Notes: a model not told the origin generated them from the letters alone. A DNA stretch of 41,481 bases from Thalassolituus alkanivorans (GCF_020447205.1 NZ_JAJAEL010000008.1:1-41481); one strand, 5' to 3'; counted from the first letter of the stretch, positions 32,579 to 41,458 are shown. Numbers and translations are program-made.

Positions 32579-33924
32579 GCAGTCAGCGCTTCCACCGGGT
32601 TTACTTCGGTGCCCGCTTTTTTATGTTCAGGCATACAGCCAACCAGCTTCTGCGGTTTGAAATGGCAGGTAAAACAGCTGCCTTTGCCCGGTTCGCTTTC
32701 GATCAGCAACTCCCCTTCATGGCGTAACAGCACATGTTTGACGATGGCCAGACCCAGTCCGGTACCGCCGGTGGCTTTGTTGCGGCTTGGGTCCGCGCGA
32801 TAAAAACGTTCGGTCAGGCGTGGTAAATGATGCGCCTCAATGCCGCTGCCATTATCGCGCACCGCAAAAAAAGCGCCGTCATCGTTGCAGTACCAGCTTA
32901 ACTCCACTTTGCCGCCATCCGGCGTGTATTTTACCGCGTTGAACACCAGATTGGAGAAAGCGCTGCGCAGTTCGTCGGCGTAGCCCAGTAACTGTACCGG
33001 GCAGTCGATGCTGAGACGGATGTCGTGGCCGCGCTCATGACTCAGTGCCCGGGCATCAGCGGCAATGCTGGCCAGCAGCGGTTCAATCGCCACCGCCTGT
33101 GGCTGTTCCTGCTGGGTGGTTTCCAGCCGTGACAGCATCAGCAGATCTTTGATTAACGCTTCCATACGCGCGCTCTGCTCGCTCATCTGCGCCAGCATAC
33201 GTCCCCAGCGTGGCGGCAGCTGATCGCTGACACTGGCCATGGTTTCGACGTAACCGGATACCACGGTCAGTGGCGTACGTAATTCGTGGCTGACGTTGGC
33301 AACAAAGTCTTTGCGCATCTGCTCCAGTTGCTTCAGACGGGTAATGTCATGTACGACCAGCAGCCGGTCTTTACGGCCAAACTGGGTAATGTTGAATTGC
33401 AGATGAATGCGGCTGTTAACCGGTGACTTTATCTCCAGCGGCTCGTCATACTCGCCGTGATTAAAGTAGTCGTTAAAAGCCGGGTTGCGGATCAGGTTGG
33501 TAATGGGCTGGCCGACATCGACCGGCGCCCGCAGTCCGAGAAATTTGCTGGCGGCATGATTCCACCATTCCAGATTGCCGTGGCTGTCGACCATGAGTAC
33601 GGCATCCTGCAGGGCTGCAGTGGAATCCTGAATGCGGTTGATGATGGCCTGCAGTTTCTGCTGATGCTTGCTGCTGCGTTGTTGCAGCCTCTGGGTTTCG
33701 CTGAAAACCGCGCCCCAGACGCCGACGGTGCGTGGCAGCGGTGTGCTCTGGCCCTGTTGCAACCAGTGCTGCAGGCGCGACAGTTGCAGCCATTGCCAGG
33801 CGGTATAACCAGCCAGTGCCATTGCTAGCGCTGTACCAGGCTGGTGAAAGCTGAAGCCGATACTCAGTGCGAGCAGCAGCAGATAGCACAGGCGGCGCAA
33901 TTCCCTGCGCCAGACCGGGCTCAT
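32515..33924 (-). CDS. phoR: PhoR phosphate-regulon sensor kinase, second (canonical-position) copy
   Basis: PhoR phosphorylates PhoB when Pst/PhoU report phosphate shortage. The 469 residues have N-terminal hydrophobic segments (LCYLLLLALSIGFSF and TALAMALAGYTAW), a PAS domain about 98-195, HisKA His213 in ANVSHELRTPLTVVSGYVE, and HATPase motifs NAVKYTPDGG, DNGSGIEAHHLPRLTERFYR and GGTGLGLAIVKH. It starts 5 bp after phoB. The sequence after FTCHFKPQKLV continues for about 40 residues with no family counterpart I know. That tail runs antisense to the 3' end of the response regulator gene. Confidence 0.93.
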   Translation of the reverse strand: MSPVWRRELRRLCYLLLLALSIGFSFHQPGTALAMALAGYTAWQWLQLSRLQHWLQQGQSTPLPRTVGVWGAVFSETQRLQQRSSKHQQKLQAIINRIQDSTAALQDAVLMVDSHGNLEWWNHAASKFLGLRAPVDVGQPITNLIRNPAFNDYFNHGEYDEPLEIKSPVNSRIHLQFNITQFGRKDRLLVVHDITRLKQLEQMRKDFVANVSHELRTPLTVVSGYVETMASVSDQLPPRWGRMLAQMSEQSARMEALIKDLLMLSRLETTQQEQPQAVAIEPLLASIAADARALSHERGHDIRLSIDCPVQLLGYADELRSAFSNLVFNAVKYTPDGGKVELSWYCNDDGAFFAVRDNGSGIEAHHLPRLTERFYRADPSRNKATGGTGLGLAIVKHVLLRHEGELLIESEPGKGSCFTCHFKPQKLVGCMPEHKKAGTEVNPVEALTAQRTLAIKRDSVASFSGSSST

Positions 33925-33929
33925 CGGTT

Positions 33930-34628
33930 TCAGGACGCTTTGGTCGAGAAGCGGTAGCCGGTGCCGCGAACGGTCTGAATCAGATGCTCGTGGGTTTCTC
34001 CCAATGCTTTGCGCAGGCGGCGGATATGTACATCAACAGTACGCTCCTCGACATACACATTGCCTCCCCACACCTGATCCAGCAGCTGAGCGCGTGAATA
34101 GGCACGCTCCTGATGGGTCATAAAGAACTGCAGCAGACGGTATTCGGTCGGGCCGATATCGATCGGGCTGCTGTGTGAGGTTACGCGGTGGCAGACCGGG
34201 TCCAGCATCAGGCCACCGACATCGATAGGCTCTTCAATCCCCTGTGGTGTGGCGCGGCGCAGCACGGCTTTCAGGCGTGCAACCAGTTCACGCGGGGAAA
34301 AGGGTTTGGTGATGTAATCATCCGCACCGGCTTCCAGCCCCTGTACTTTGTTGTCTTCTTCGCCTTTGGCGGTGAGCATAATAATTGGCAGCTCGGCGGT
34401 CAGATCATCCCGTTTCAGACGGCGCGCAAACTCCACGCCGCTGGTGCCGGGCAGCATCCAGTCGAGCAAAATCATATCTGGTTTATTATCGACGATATGA
34501 GCATGGGCCTCCTGAACGCTGGCGGCTTCCATACACTCGTAGCCTGCCATTTCCAGGGCGACCGCGATCATCTCGCGGATTGGCGCTTCATCATCGACGA
34601 TTAATACCGTCTTGCCTGCTTTAGTCAT
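33930..34628 (-). CDS. phoB: PhoB phosphate-regulon response regulator, second (canonical-position) copy
   Basis: PhoB-phosphate activates Pho-box promoters. From MTKAGKTVLIVDDE the protein has 232 residues (E. coli 229). Its receiver matches E. coli PhoB in DEAPIREM, LLDWMLPG (phospho-acceptor Asp56) and GADDYITKPFSPRELVARLKAV. The DNA-binding domain ends YVEERTVDVHIRRLRKAL and RGTGYRF. A longer frame reaches 34685, but that start would sit against the Pho box and -10 region, so 34628 is chosen. Its own Pho-box promoter indicates autoregulation. Position beside ubiA-ubiC matches pseudomonads. Confidence 0.95.
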   Translation of the reverse strand: MTKAGKTVLIVDDEAPIREMIAVALEMAGYECMEAASVQEAHAHIVDNKPDMILLDWMLPGTSGVEFARRLKRDDLTAELPIIMLTAKGEEDNKVQGLEAGADDYITKPFSPRELVARLKAVLRRATPQGIEEPIDVGGLMLDPVCHRVTSHSSPIDIGPTEYRLLQFFMTHQERAYSRAQLLDQVWGGNVYVEERTVDVHIRRLRKALGETHEHLIQTVRGTGYRFSTKAS

Positions 34629-34670
34629 AGTTGTCGTCACGCAAGTGTCACAATCCCGTATTGCGCTGGT

Positions 34671-34704
34671 ATTACACTGGTGCAATGTTACAGGGATGTG
34701 ACAA
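34671..34704 (-). promoter_or_regulatory. Pho box and promoter of the second phoB
   Basis: On the minus strand TTGTCAC-ATCC-CTGTAAC (34704 to 34687) has the 7-4-7 layout. A -10-like TGTAAT starts 10 bp later (34676 to 34671). That matches the spacing at pstS and the porin, supporting positive autoregulation of phoBR. Confidence 0.82.
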
Positions 34705-34786
34705 CTGACTCAGTAACGACCGATTGGCGGAACTTTCTGCACATTCTGTGCGGAGGTGCTCGGAGAACGCCCGGGCAGAATGCGCT

Positions 34787-35686
34787 TCAGGCGAGCAGGT
34801 AATGGCCTGCGAGGCCGGCCCAGATAATCAGGCCAAACCAGTAACTCTGGCGGAAAGCTGTAAAACAAACCTCCCGGCCGCGTGAGCGGATCTGCCATAA
34901 CTGCGAAGCAAAGAAGAGCGCGCCGCACAGCAGACCAACATAAAACGGCCAGCTCAGCGCCAGCTGGTTACCCGCAGCCAACAGGCAGAACAGCGTTATA
35001 CCCTGAAGCAGAGCAATCATTGCCAGATCCAGTTCGGCGAACAGTACCGCGGTGGATTTGATGCCGATCTTCAGGTCGTCATCGCGGTCGACCATGGCAT
35101 ACATAGTGTCGTAAGCCACGGTCCAGCACAGGTTGGCGATATACAGCAGCCAGGCAACGGCCGGAATTTCGTTGCTCTGCGCGGCGAAGGCCATCGGAAT
35201 GGCGCAGGAATAAGCGGCACCAAGAAACACCTGCGGCAGGTGGGTGTAACGCTTCATAAAAGGGTAGAGCGACGCCAGCCCAAGGGCGGCAAACGACAGC
35301 ATAATGGTGAAGGTATTGGTCAGCAGCACCAGCAGGAAGGCCAGTAAAACCAGCACAGCGAAGCCGGTCAGCGCCTGTTTGCTGGTCATGCGGCCGGTGG
35401 CCAGCGGCCGGTCAGCGGTGCGTTTAACATGGCCGTCGACTTTGCGGTCGGCAAAGTCATTGATGATGCAGCCAGCGGAGCGCATCAGAAACACACCGGC
35501 GGTGAAAATCAGCAACAGATTCAGGTCGGGTACGCCGGCCGCGGCAATCCATAAAGCCCACAGCGTTGGTCCGAGCAGCAGGTAAGAACCGATCGGGCGG
35601 TCGAGACGGGTAATGGCAATCCAGTCCTGCCAGCGTGCCCAGCGGGACGGCCAGTGACGATCAAGCAGTTGGGTTAATGCGGACAT
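34787..35686 (-). CDS. ubiA: 4-hydroxybenzoate octaprenyltransferase UbiA
   Basis: UbiA attaches the polyprenyl tail to 4-hydroxybenzoate in ubiquinone synthesis at the inner membrane. The 299 residues have the first Asp-rich motif [19 protein letters not shown] at about 76-94 and the second [20 protein letters not shown], separated by several membrane helices (for example [17 protein letters not shown]). Tail length and motif order match the family. It lies 36 bp after ubiC on the same strand, so the two steps of the pathway are co-expressed. Confidence 0.97.
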   Translation of the reverse strand: MSALTQLLDRHWPSRWARWQDWIAITRLDRPIGSYLLLGPTLWALWIAAAGVPDLNLLLIFTAGVFLMRSAGCIINDFADRKVDGHVKRTADRPLATGRMTSKQALTGFAVLVLLAFLLVLLTNTFTIMLSFAALGLASLYPFMKRYTHLPQVFLGAAYSCAIPMAFAAQSNEIPAVAWLLYIANLCWTVAYDTMYAMVDRDDDLKIGIKSTAVLFAELDLAMIALLQGITLFCLLAAGNQLALSWPFYVGLLCGALFFASQLWQIRSRGREVCFTAFRQSYWFGLIIWAGLAGHYLLA

Positions 35687-35722
35687 AACAGTTCTTCTTC
35701 TTGCCGGGGGCCGGTCTGCCCT

Positions 35723-36316
35723 TCAGAGAAATTCGGTCAGGCGCCGGGAAAACGCTTCCGACACCATGAGTGGCTTACCGTGCAGGGTAAATACCGAACG
35801 CCGTGACCATTCTAACCCCAGTGCATTGGCTTTGCAGTGGCTGACCTGCAGTGGCGTGCGGCGCAGCGACGGCTGGCTGAACAGATAACTGCCCAGTGAG
35901 CGTGAGCCCAGTGCCTGCAGGCGCCGTTCGCTGTTGGTCAGGGTGCTCAGGGGAACCGCTGTGCGGGCGTACACCAGGGGCACATCGCCGAGACGCAAAA
36001 TCACTTCCCTGATCCATAACCGCTGATTGCCATACAGCTTCAGGGCCTGACGCTCGACCGTGGTCGGTTCGCCGTAATACTGCGCCAGTACCTGTACATT
36101 GAAGGTGCCCGGGCGCAGGGCGCTGAGGCGCGCCGTCAGCGATTGTTCGTTCAGCAACCAGTCGCGCCAGACGGGTGGTAGAGAGAACGCCCGGCGCCGG
36201 TTACGGCTGGACCATGACGGAGCAGATGGGTGCAGCACAGGTGCCAGAGACGGAATCGCCGGCGTATGCAGGGAGGACAATGCCTTCATGAACGGGCTCG
36301 GTGGAGACGCAGACAT
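35723..36316 (-). CDS. ubiC: Chorismate--pyruvate lyase UbiC
   Basis: UbiC converts chorismate to 4-hydroxybenzoate and pyruvate, feeding UbiA. The 197 residues show WLLNEQSLTARLSAL near 50, VLAQYYGEPTTVERQALKL, the active-site strand RLWIREVILRLGDVPLVYARTAVP and LGSRSLGSYLF with downstream WSRRSVFTLHGKPLMVSEAF. E. coli UbiC is about 165 residues, so the first 30 residues here are extra. An internal ATG at 36289 (188 residues) is an alternative start; neither has a clear ribosome site. Confidence 0.92.
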   Translation of the reverse strand: MSASPPSPFMKALSSLHTPAIPSLAPVLHPSAPSWSSRNRRRAFSLPPVWRDWLLNEQSLTARLSALRPGTFNVQVLAQYYGEPTTVERQALKLYGNQRLWIREVILRLGDVPLVYARTAVPLSTLTNSERRLQALGSRSLGSYLFSQPSLRRTPLQVSHCKANALGLEWSRRSVFTLHGKPLMVSEAFSRRLTEFL

Positions 36317-36498
36317 CCGGTAAACCGGGGATCATTTCAGGCGCGCAGGATGCGCTAAATCGGGGCGTCAGGCAAGTCCGGGCGGGCCTGGCTGGCCAAT
36401 CGCGGTTGGCAAATGCCCGGAATTGACCGTTGATTTTCCCCCGGCGGCTGAGTAGTTTTAGCGCCTTTCTGAAAATCGGTATTTTTTAAGGTAATAGT

Positions 36499-36663
36499 AT
36501 GAAAAAGTGGCAATGTGTTGTTTGCGGCTGGATTTATGATGAAGAGCTGGGCGCTCCGGAAGAAGGTCTGGCACCGGGAACCCGCTGGGAAGATGTACCC
36601 GCAGACTTTATTTGTCCTGATTGCGGTGTGGGTAAAGAAGACTTCGAGATGGTAGAAATCTGA
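36499..36663 (+). CDS. rubA: Rubredoxin
   Basis: Rubredoxin is a small iron-sulfur-free Fe(Cys)4 electron carrier. The 54 residues, easily missed by length filters, hold the two CxxC knuckles, C6-V-V-C9-G in KKWQCVVCGWIYDE and C39-P-D-C42-G in FICPDCGVGKEDF. Between them lies the conserved GLAPGTRWEDVPADF. The start is ATG 36499 with AAGG 10 bases upstream. The reductase gene follows 79 bp later. In pseudomonads this pair moves electrons from NADH to alkane hydroxylase or oxidative-stress enzymes; the acceptor here is unknown. Confidence 0.97.
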   Translation: MKKWQCVVCGWIYDEELGAPEEGLAPGTRWEDVPADFICPDCGVGKEDFEMVEI

Positions 36664-36684
36664 TCCCTCCCCGCTCAATATCCG

Positions 36685-36716
36685 GGAAGTGCTTCCGCAC
36701 TTCCTGTCCTTTTCTC
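36685..36716 (+). terminator. Hairpin between rubredoxin and its reductase
   Basis: GGAAGTGC-TTCC-GCACTTCC is an 8-bp perfect stem followed by TGTCCTTTTCTC. It may attenuate transcription so that rubredoxin is made in excess of the reductase. Confidence 0.6.
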
Positions 36717-36742
36717 ACCTGTCTCCATCCGGATAAAAGTCT

Positions 36743-37900
36743 ATGAATGAGAATACTGCCCCGATTGTAGTGATCGGAACCGGGCTGGCCGGTTATAACC
36801 TGGTCAAAGAACTGCGTAAGCTGGCGCCGCAGCAGAATATTCTGATGATTACCGCCGACGACGGGCGTAATTACTCCAAGCCGATGTTATCCACAGGCTT
36901 CGGCAAGAACAAAACCGCCGATGAACTGGCGATGGCCAGTGCCGCGGCGATGGCCGAACAGCTGAATATTGTTATCCGCACCAATACCCGCGTAACCCAT
37001 ATCGATGCGGCGGCACATAAAGTGTTTATCGGCGAAGAGCCGGTTGAATACAGCAAACTGGTGCTGGCCTGGGGCGCGGAAGTGATCCGTCCGCGGGTGG
37101 AAGGTGATGCCGGTGATCGTATTTATTCCATCAACGATCTCGAAGATTACGCCCGTTTCCGTGCCGCTGCCGATGGCAAAAAGCGGGTACTGATCATGGG
37201 TGCCGGCCTGATTGGCTGTGAATACGCCAACGATATGGCCAACGGTGGTTTTGATATCGACGTGGTTGCGCCATGTGAGCAGCTGCTGCCATCACTGTTG
37301 CCAACGGAAGCCGCCAATGCCGTTCAGCAGGGTCTGGAAGGCATGGGCGTACGTTTCCATCTTGGCCCGCTGGTCAGCCGTATCGTGCACGATGGCGATG
37401 AGCTGAGCGCGACCCTGAGTAATGGCGAGACTCTGAAAACCGACGTTGTGGTATCTGCTATTGGTCTGCGTCCGCGTCTGGACCTGGCGATTAAAGCCGG
37501 CCTGCAGGTGAATCACGGTATCGTGGTTAACCGTCAGCTGCAGACCAGCGAAGCGGATATCTACGCGCTGGGCGACTGTGCTGAGGTCGAAGGCCGTGTG
37601 CTGCTGTATGTGCTGCCGCTGATGGCATCCGCCCGCGCGCTGGCCAAAACCCTGGCCGGTGAAGCAACGGATGTGAGCTATGGCGTGATGCCGGTCACGG
37701 TGAAAACCCCGGTTGTACCTGTGGTGGTTTCGCCACCGGCACCGGGCGTTTCAGGTATGTGGCAGACAGAGTGTGACGGAGCCGACGTTCAGGCCGAGTT
37801 CCGCAACGAAAACGGCGAATTGCTCGGCTATGCTTTGACCGGAGCCAGGGTTATGAATAAAGTAGCACTCAACAAAGAGCTGCCGGCTATTCTGCCCTGA
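36743..37900 (+). CDS. rubB: Rubredoxin--NAD(+) reductase
   Basis: This FAD flavoprotein passes electrons from NADH to rubredoxin. The 385 residues have the FAD Rossmann motif [17 protein letters not shown] near 9-25, the NADH Rossmann motif [21 protein letters not shown] at about 149-169, and the FAD motif [11 protein letters not shown]. The length matches rubredoxin reductases of this type. The gene follows rubA and precedes hupB, as I recall for Pseudomonas. There is no transmembrane segment. Confidence 0.95.
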   Translation: MNENTAPIVVIGTGLAGYNLVKELRKLAPQQNILMITADDGRNYSKPMLSTGFGKNKTADELAMASAAAMAEQLNIVIRTNTRVTHIDAAAHKVFIGEEPVEYSKLVLAWGAEVIRPRVEGDAGDRIYSINDLEDYARFRAAADGKKRVLIMGAGLIGCEYANDMANGGFDIDVVAPCEQLLPSLLPTEAANAVQQGLEGMGVRFHLGPLVSRIVHDGDELSATLSNGETLKTDVVVSAIGLRPRLDLAIKAGLQVNHGIVVNRQLQTSEADIYALGDCAEVEGRVLLYVLPLMASARALAKTLAGEATDVSYGVMPVTVKTPVVPVVVSPPAPGVSGMWQTECDGADVQAEFRNENGELLGYALTGARVMNKVALNKELPAILP

Positions 37901-37994
37901 CCTCTCGTTACTTCACGCTCCCCTGCTATTGGCAGGGGATAACGTTCTCCCCGGGGAATCGGGGACCACTACAGCCCAATAAGGATAATCATCC

Positions 37995-38267
37995 ATGCGT
38001 AAACCAGAACTGGCCGCGGCCATCGCTGAAAAAGCAGATCTGAGCAAAGAAAAAGCAGCAGAAGTGATCACCGTGATCACCGATCAGATTGCTAAAGCGT
38101 TGAGTGAAGGCGACTCTGTCAGCCTGATCGGTTTCGGTACTTTCGAAGTGCGTCAGCGCGCTGAACGTCAGGGTAAAAACCCTCAGACTGGTGCTCCAAT
38201 CACCATCGCTGCAGCCAAAGTACCGGCATTCAAGCCTGGTAAAGGTCTGAAAGAGGCCGTGCAATAA
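37995..38267 (+). CDS. hupB: DNA-binding protein HU-beta
   Basis: HU is an abundant nucleoid protein that bends and compacts DNA. The 90 residues match HU: MRKPELAAAIAEKADLSKEKA at the start, the conserved LIGFGTFEVRQRAERQGKNPQTG, then PAFKPGKGLKEAV at the end. An Arg/Pro-bearing arm (RQGKNPQTGAPI) inserts into the minor groove. It has a ribosome site AAGGATAATCATCC before the ATG. The stop TAA overlaps the probable start of the next gene. Confidence 0.97.
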   Translation: MRKPELAAAIAEKADLSKEKAAEVITVITDQIAKALSEGDSVSLIGFGTFEVRQRAERQGKNPQTGAPITIAAAKVPAFKPGKGLKEAVQ

Positions 38268-38848
38268 GCACTGCAAAGCTGCTGACCCGGGAATGGGTTA
38301 AGCAGCTGGTTATCGGCGAGGGGCTCTGCCCCTTTGCCGCTCCTGTTTTTGATTCCCTGCGTATCGATGTCTGTGACAGCTCCGACCCGGAGCAGGCCAC
38401 CCTGCAGTTTATGGAACTGCTGCGTGAGGTTGCCGAGGCCGATGCGGCGCAATTACCCACTGCGTTATTTGTTGTACCTTCCTGCTTTGACAACTTTGAC
38501 CTGTATTGGAACTGGCTGCTGATTTGCGACAATCTGCTGGCTCAGATGGGTTATGAAGGCGTACTGCAACTGGCCAGTTTTCATCCGCATTACCTGTTTG
38601 AAGGTGAGGATGAAGACGATATGAGCCACTTTACCAACCGTTCTCCCTACCCGATGCTGCATATTATCCGCGAGGCGGATATCGAGCAGGCGCTGGCCAG
38701 TGTCAGCCGTCCGGAACGTATTCCTGAACGTAATCGCCAGCATATGCGCCGCTTAGGTAAAGAAGGTCTTTTGCAATGTATGCCGGCTCTGGCACAATCG
38801 CGCCTCTTTCAGGATGCAGGCGACATCACCGAACAACCGGAATCCTGA
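38264..38848 (+). CDS. DUF1415-like protein with a non-canonical start (probable AUA)
   Basis: The frame encodes LVIGEGLCPFAAPVFDSLRI, then VPSCFDNFDLYWNWLLICDNLL, LQLASFHPHYLFEGEDEDDMSHFTNRSPYPMLHIIREADIEQAL and RNRQHMRRLGKEGL. This fits the DUF1415 family. The first ATG in frame (38411) would drop the conserved LCPFA region. Upstream of it no ATG, GTG or TTG exists back to the in-frame stop at 38240. ATA at 38264 overlaps the hupB stop as ATAA and has AAGAGG before it. The usual overlap here would be ATGA. CTG at 38279 or 38282 is another possibility. From 38264 the protein is about 194 residues. Function unknown. Confidence 0.78.
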   Translation: MSTAKLLTREWVKQLVIGEGLCPFAAPVFDSLRIDVCDSSDPEQATLQFMELLREVAEADAAQLPTALFVVPSCFDNFDLYWNWLLICDNLLAQMGYEGVLQLASFHPHYLFEGEDEDDMSHFTNRSPYPMLHIIREADIEQALASVSRPERIPERNRQHMRRLGKEGLLQCMPALAQSRLFQDAGDITEQPES

Positions 38849-38883
38849 GAGACTCTTTTTCTCTACCATTCCGAGGACGTGTC

Positions 38884-39255
38884 ATGATCAAGTTCCAACT
38901 GCTGCTGTGGGCCCTGGGCCTGCTGATGAAAAAAGCGGCGCGTAAAAATCCTGATTTCCGTAAGCAACTGGAAGGCAAAGATTTTGCGTTTCAGCTGCAG
39001 ACCGAAGATGGCGGTATCGTCCGTCACTATGTCGTTGCCGACAACAGCGTACGCAGCAAGCGTAAGGCGCATAAAAATCCGGCCTTTACCATCAGCTTCA
39101 AAAACGCTGATACTGGTCTGCGTATCCTGACGTCGAAAGACAAAAATGCTTTTATGAAAGGCATTCAGGATAAAGACATTAAAATTGCCGGTGATCTGTC
39201 ACTGGTCATGTGGTTCCAGGGTGTGAGCAAATACCTGAAACCGAAAAAAAAATAA
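38884..39255 (+). CDS. SCP2 sterol-carrier-domain protein
   Basis: The 124-residue protein starts with a hydrophobic helix (IKFQLLLWALGLLMKKA), then a lipid-binding SCP2-type sheet: FAFQLQTEDGGIVRHYVVADNSV, AFTISFKNADTGLRIL and KIAGDLSLVMWFQGVSKYL with a Lys-rich end. It probably binds a fatty acid, acyl-CoA or lipid. ATG 38884 is chosen because the 36 extra residues from 38776 overlap the previous gene. It lies 35 bp after the DUF1415-like gene. Confidence 0.85.
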   Translation: MIKFQLLLWALGLLMKKAARKNPDFRKQLEGKDFAFQLQTEDGGIVRHYVVADNSVRSKRKAHKNPAFTISFKNADTGLRILTSKDKNAFMKGIQDKDIKIAGDLSLVMWFQGVSKYLKPKKK

Positions 39256-39262
39256 CAACATA

Positions 39263-39288
39263 AAAACCGCGGCACCGTCCGCGGTTTT
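39263..39288 (+). terminator. Terminator after the SCP2-domain gene
   Basis: AAAACCGCGG-CACCGT-CCGCGGTTTT is a 10-bp perfect stem 8 bp after the stop, with a short T-run. It should end the hupB-to-SCP2 group of transcripts. Confidence 0.88.
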
Positions 39289-39338
39289 GCTTTACCGTCC
39301 GGCTCTGGTCGCGGCGGCCCGGCCAATAGGATATCCGT

Positions 39339-40634
39339 ATGAGCCTTACTCGTCAGATTCTGATAGCCATGACCGCTGCCATTCTGCTGGGCAGTCTGAC
39401 CCAGCGTTTGCTGCTGATTCCTGACCTGCTGAGTGACCCTGTGTGGCAGGGATATCTGCACTACTTCCTTGATGATTTTCTTACCCATGGGCTGTTTCTG
39501 CTGGGCGGCAAAATCTTTATTGCCAGCCTGAAAGTGCTGGTGGTGCCGCTGGTGTTTGTATCGCTGGTCTGTGGTGTCTGTCATTTGCGCGATCAGGGCT
39601 CTCTCGGTCGCCTGAGTCTGAAAACCATCGTGCTCTATCTGGCGACCACCGGTCTGGCGATTTCGCTGGCGCTGCTGCTGGCTGGCTGGTGGCAACCCGG
39701 TGCCGGTGTCGATAAGAACACCGGGGGCGATTATGTGCCGCCGCAGCCGATGGCGCTGATCGACGTGCTGGCCAATATTTTCCCCAGCAATCCGGTGCAG
39801 GCGATGGCCGAAGGTACCATGCTGCAGGTGATTGTTTTTGCCCTGCTGATCGGTGTGGCCATTGGCCGTGCCGGTGAATACGGTGAGCGCATTGGCAGCC
39901 ATTTTAACGACTGGAACGAAGTGCTGATGAAGCTGGTTACGCTGCTGATGAGCTTCGCGCCCTACGGTGTGTTCTGTTTGCTGTTTACCCTGTTTGCCGA
40001 ACAGGGGATTGGTAAGGTCGGTGATCTGGCGCTCTATATGCTGACCGTCACCAGCGTGTTGTTATTGCATGGCTTTGTGGTTTACCCCTTATTGCTGAAA
40101 GGCCTGTCTGGTCTGTCACCGAGAGTTTTTCTGCGTAAAATGCGCAATGTGCAGTTATTTGCCTTCAGCACCGCCTCCAGTACGGCCACGGTGCCCGTTA
40201 CCCTGCGTGCGGTTGAGCAGCGTCTCGGGGTTCAGAATCGTGTGGCGGCGTTCTCCGTCCCACTGGGGGCAACCATCAATATGGATGGCACGGCGATTAT
40301 GCAGGGCGTGGCGACAGCCTTTATTGCCCAGGCCTATGGTATTGACCTGACTCTGAGCCAGTATCTGCTGGTGGTACTGACCGCCATGCTGGCCTCAATC
40401 GGTACCGCCGGTGTGCCGGGGGTTGGCCTTGTTACTCTGGCGCTGGTGCTGGAACAGGTACAATTACCGGTCGAAGGGATCGCGCTGATTATCGGCGTTG
40501 ACCGGATTCTCGATATGATGCGCACCGCCGTGAATGTTACCGGCGATGCTATGGTTTCGGTGGTGGTGGCGCGCAGTGAAGGGGCGCTTGACCATGACAC
40601 TTACAACAACCCCAAAGCGGGAGAACAGAATTGA
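39339..40634 (+). CDS. Dicarboxylate/amino acid:cation symporter (DAACS family)
   Basis: The 431-residue protein has the GltP/SLC1-like topology. It starts with MSLTRQILIAMTAAILLGSLTQ and has LGGKIFIASLKVLVVPLVFVSLVCG. The re-entrant signature FSTASSTATVPVTL follows, then NMDGTAIMQG and the DRILDMMRTAVNVTGDAMVSVVV motif with conserved Asp and Arg. It should import C4-dicarboxylates or acidic amino acids with sodium or protons. Which substrate cannot be told. The start is preceded by a GGAT-type ribosome site (AATAGGATATCCGT). It overlaps the next gene by four bases. Confidence 0.93.
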   Translation: MSLTRQILIAMTAAILLGSLTQRLLLIPDLLSDPVWQGYLHYFLDDFLTHGLFLLGGKIFIASLKVLVVPLVFVSLVCGVCHLRDQGSLGRLSLKTIVLYLATTGLAISLALLLAGWWQPGAGVDKNTGGDYVPPQPMALIDVLANIFPSNPVQAMAEGTMLQVIVFALLIGVAIGRAGEYGERIGSHFNDWNEVLMKLVTLLMSFAPYGVFCLLFTLFAEQGIGKVGDLALYMLTVTSVLLLHGFVVYPLLLKGLSGLSPRVFLRKMRNVQLFAFSTASSTATVPVTLRAVEQRLGVQNRVAAFSVPLGATINMDGTAIMQGVATAFIAQAYGIDLTLSQYLLVVLTAMLASIGTAGVPGVGLVTLALVLEQVQLPVEGIALIIGVDRILDMMRTAVNVTGDAMVSVVVARSEGALDHDTYNNPKAGEQN

Positions 40635-41458
40635 AGATGCAGCGTTCTATGCTGGCCGTGCTGCTGGTCAGCACGATAGCGATGCCGGCAATCAGTGCGG
40701 AGCAGGGCGGTATTAATGCCGCGCAGGGAATTAGTGCCATATCCATGCCGGTGGCAAGCAATGCTGAAGCGGATGCTCAGCTGAGTGCTGAGGAGCTGGC
40801 AAGGCAACAGGCCGCCGAGCAGGCGCAGCAACAGCTCGAAGCCATTATCGGCGCTTCTGGTCTGCAGGGACTGGGGGAACAGGCACGTAATCTGGCGCAG
40901 CAGGTTCTGAATGAAACCCAGGCTCCGCTCGGTTTTCAGTACGATGTTGTCGACCGGCTGACGCCGCTGTGGGCGCCGGACGCTCTGCAGAACACTCTGG
41001 CCAGTGCGCTGGCCTCTCTCGATGATCAGCAGCGCGAACTGCTGCAGAGCACGCTGAACAGCCGTCGTCTGCAGAATGCGCGTAACAAAGAACTCAGCGC
41101 CATTGCCGATCAGAACAGCCGTAACTATCAGGACTATATCAGCCGTCTGCGTCAGCAGCCGCCAGCACCTGCGCGGGTAGCGCTGATTAAGCAGCTGGAC
41201 GAAGCCATGCAGTTCTCGGCCTTGCTCAGCGTTACCCGCAGCAGTGTGTATCCGCAACTGCAGGCGGTGCTGCGCGACTGGCAGCCACCGGAAAACTGGC
41301 AGGCCGGTCTGCAGCGCGACGTGACGGAGTTTCTGCTCTACGTTCACCGCACCACCCCGAATGACGAACTGCAGCGACTGGCTCAGGCCTACCGTGAACC
41401 GGTACTGCAGCAATGGCTGGCGGGTGTGAAACAAAGCCTGAGCGGGCAGGCTGGGTAA
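40631..41458 (+). CDS. Exported hypothetical protein
   Basis: The 275-residue precursor begins with a signal peptide (QRSMLAVLLVSTIAMPAISA). The mature part has a Gln/Ala-rich coiled-coil-like stretch (LSAEELARQQAAEQAQQQLEAII), then mostly helical sequence with LLQSTLNSRRLQNARNKELSAIADQ, RDVTEFLLYVHRTTPNDEL and LAQAYREPVLQQWL. The last segment faintly recalls DUF2059, but the family is not recognised. The frame opens at TTG 40631, overlapping the symporter stop as TTGA; ATG 40637 is an equally likely start. It ends 23 bp before the window edge. Confidence 0.7.
   Translation: MKMQRSMLAVLLVSTIAMPAISAEQGGINAAQGISAISMPVASNAEADAQLSAEELARQQAAEQAQQQLEAIIGASGLQGLGEQARNLAQQVLNETQAPLGFQYDVVDRLTPLWAPDALQNTLASALASLDDQQRELLQSTLNSRRLQNARNKELSAIADQNSRNYQDYISRLRQQPPAPARVALIKQLDEAMQFSALLSVTRSSVYPQLQAVLRDWQPPENWQAGLQRDVTEFLLYVHRTTPNDELQRLAQAYREPVLQQWLAGVKQSLSGQAG

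Noticed and set aside
39165..39902. 245-codon minus-strand frame opposite the symporter gene
   Set aside because: Gln/His-rich composition typical of antisense to hydrophobic codons; the symporter has strong signature motifs.
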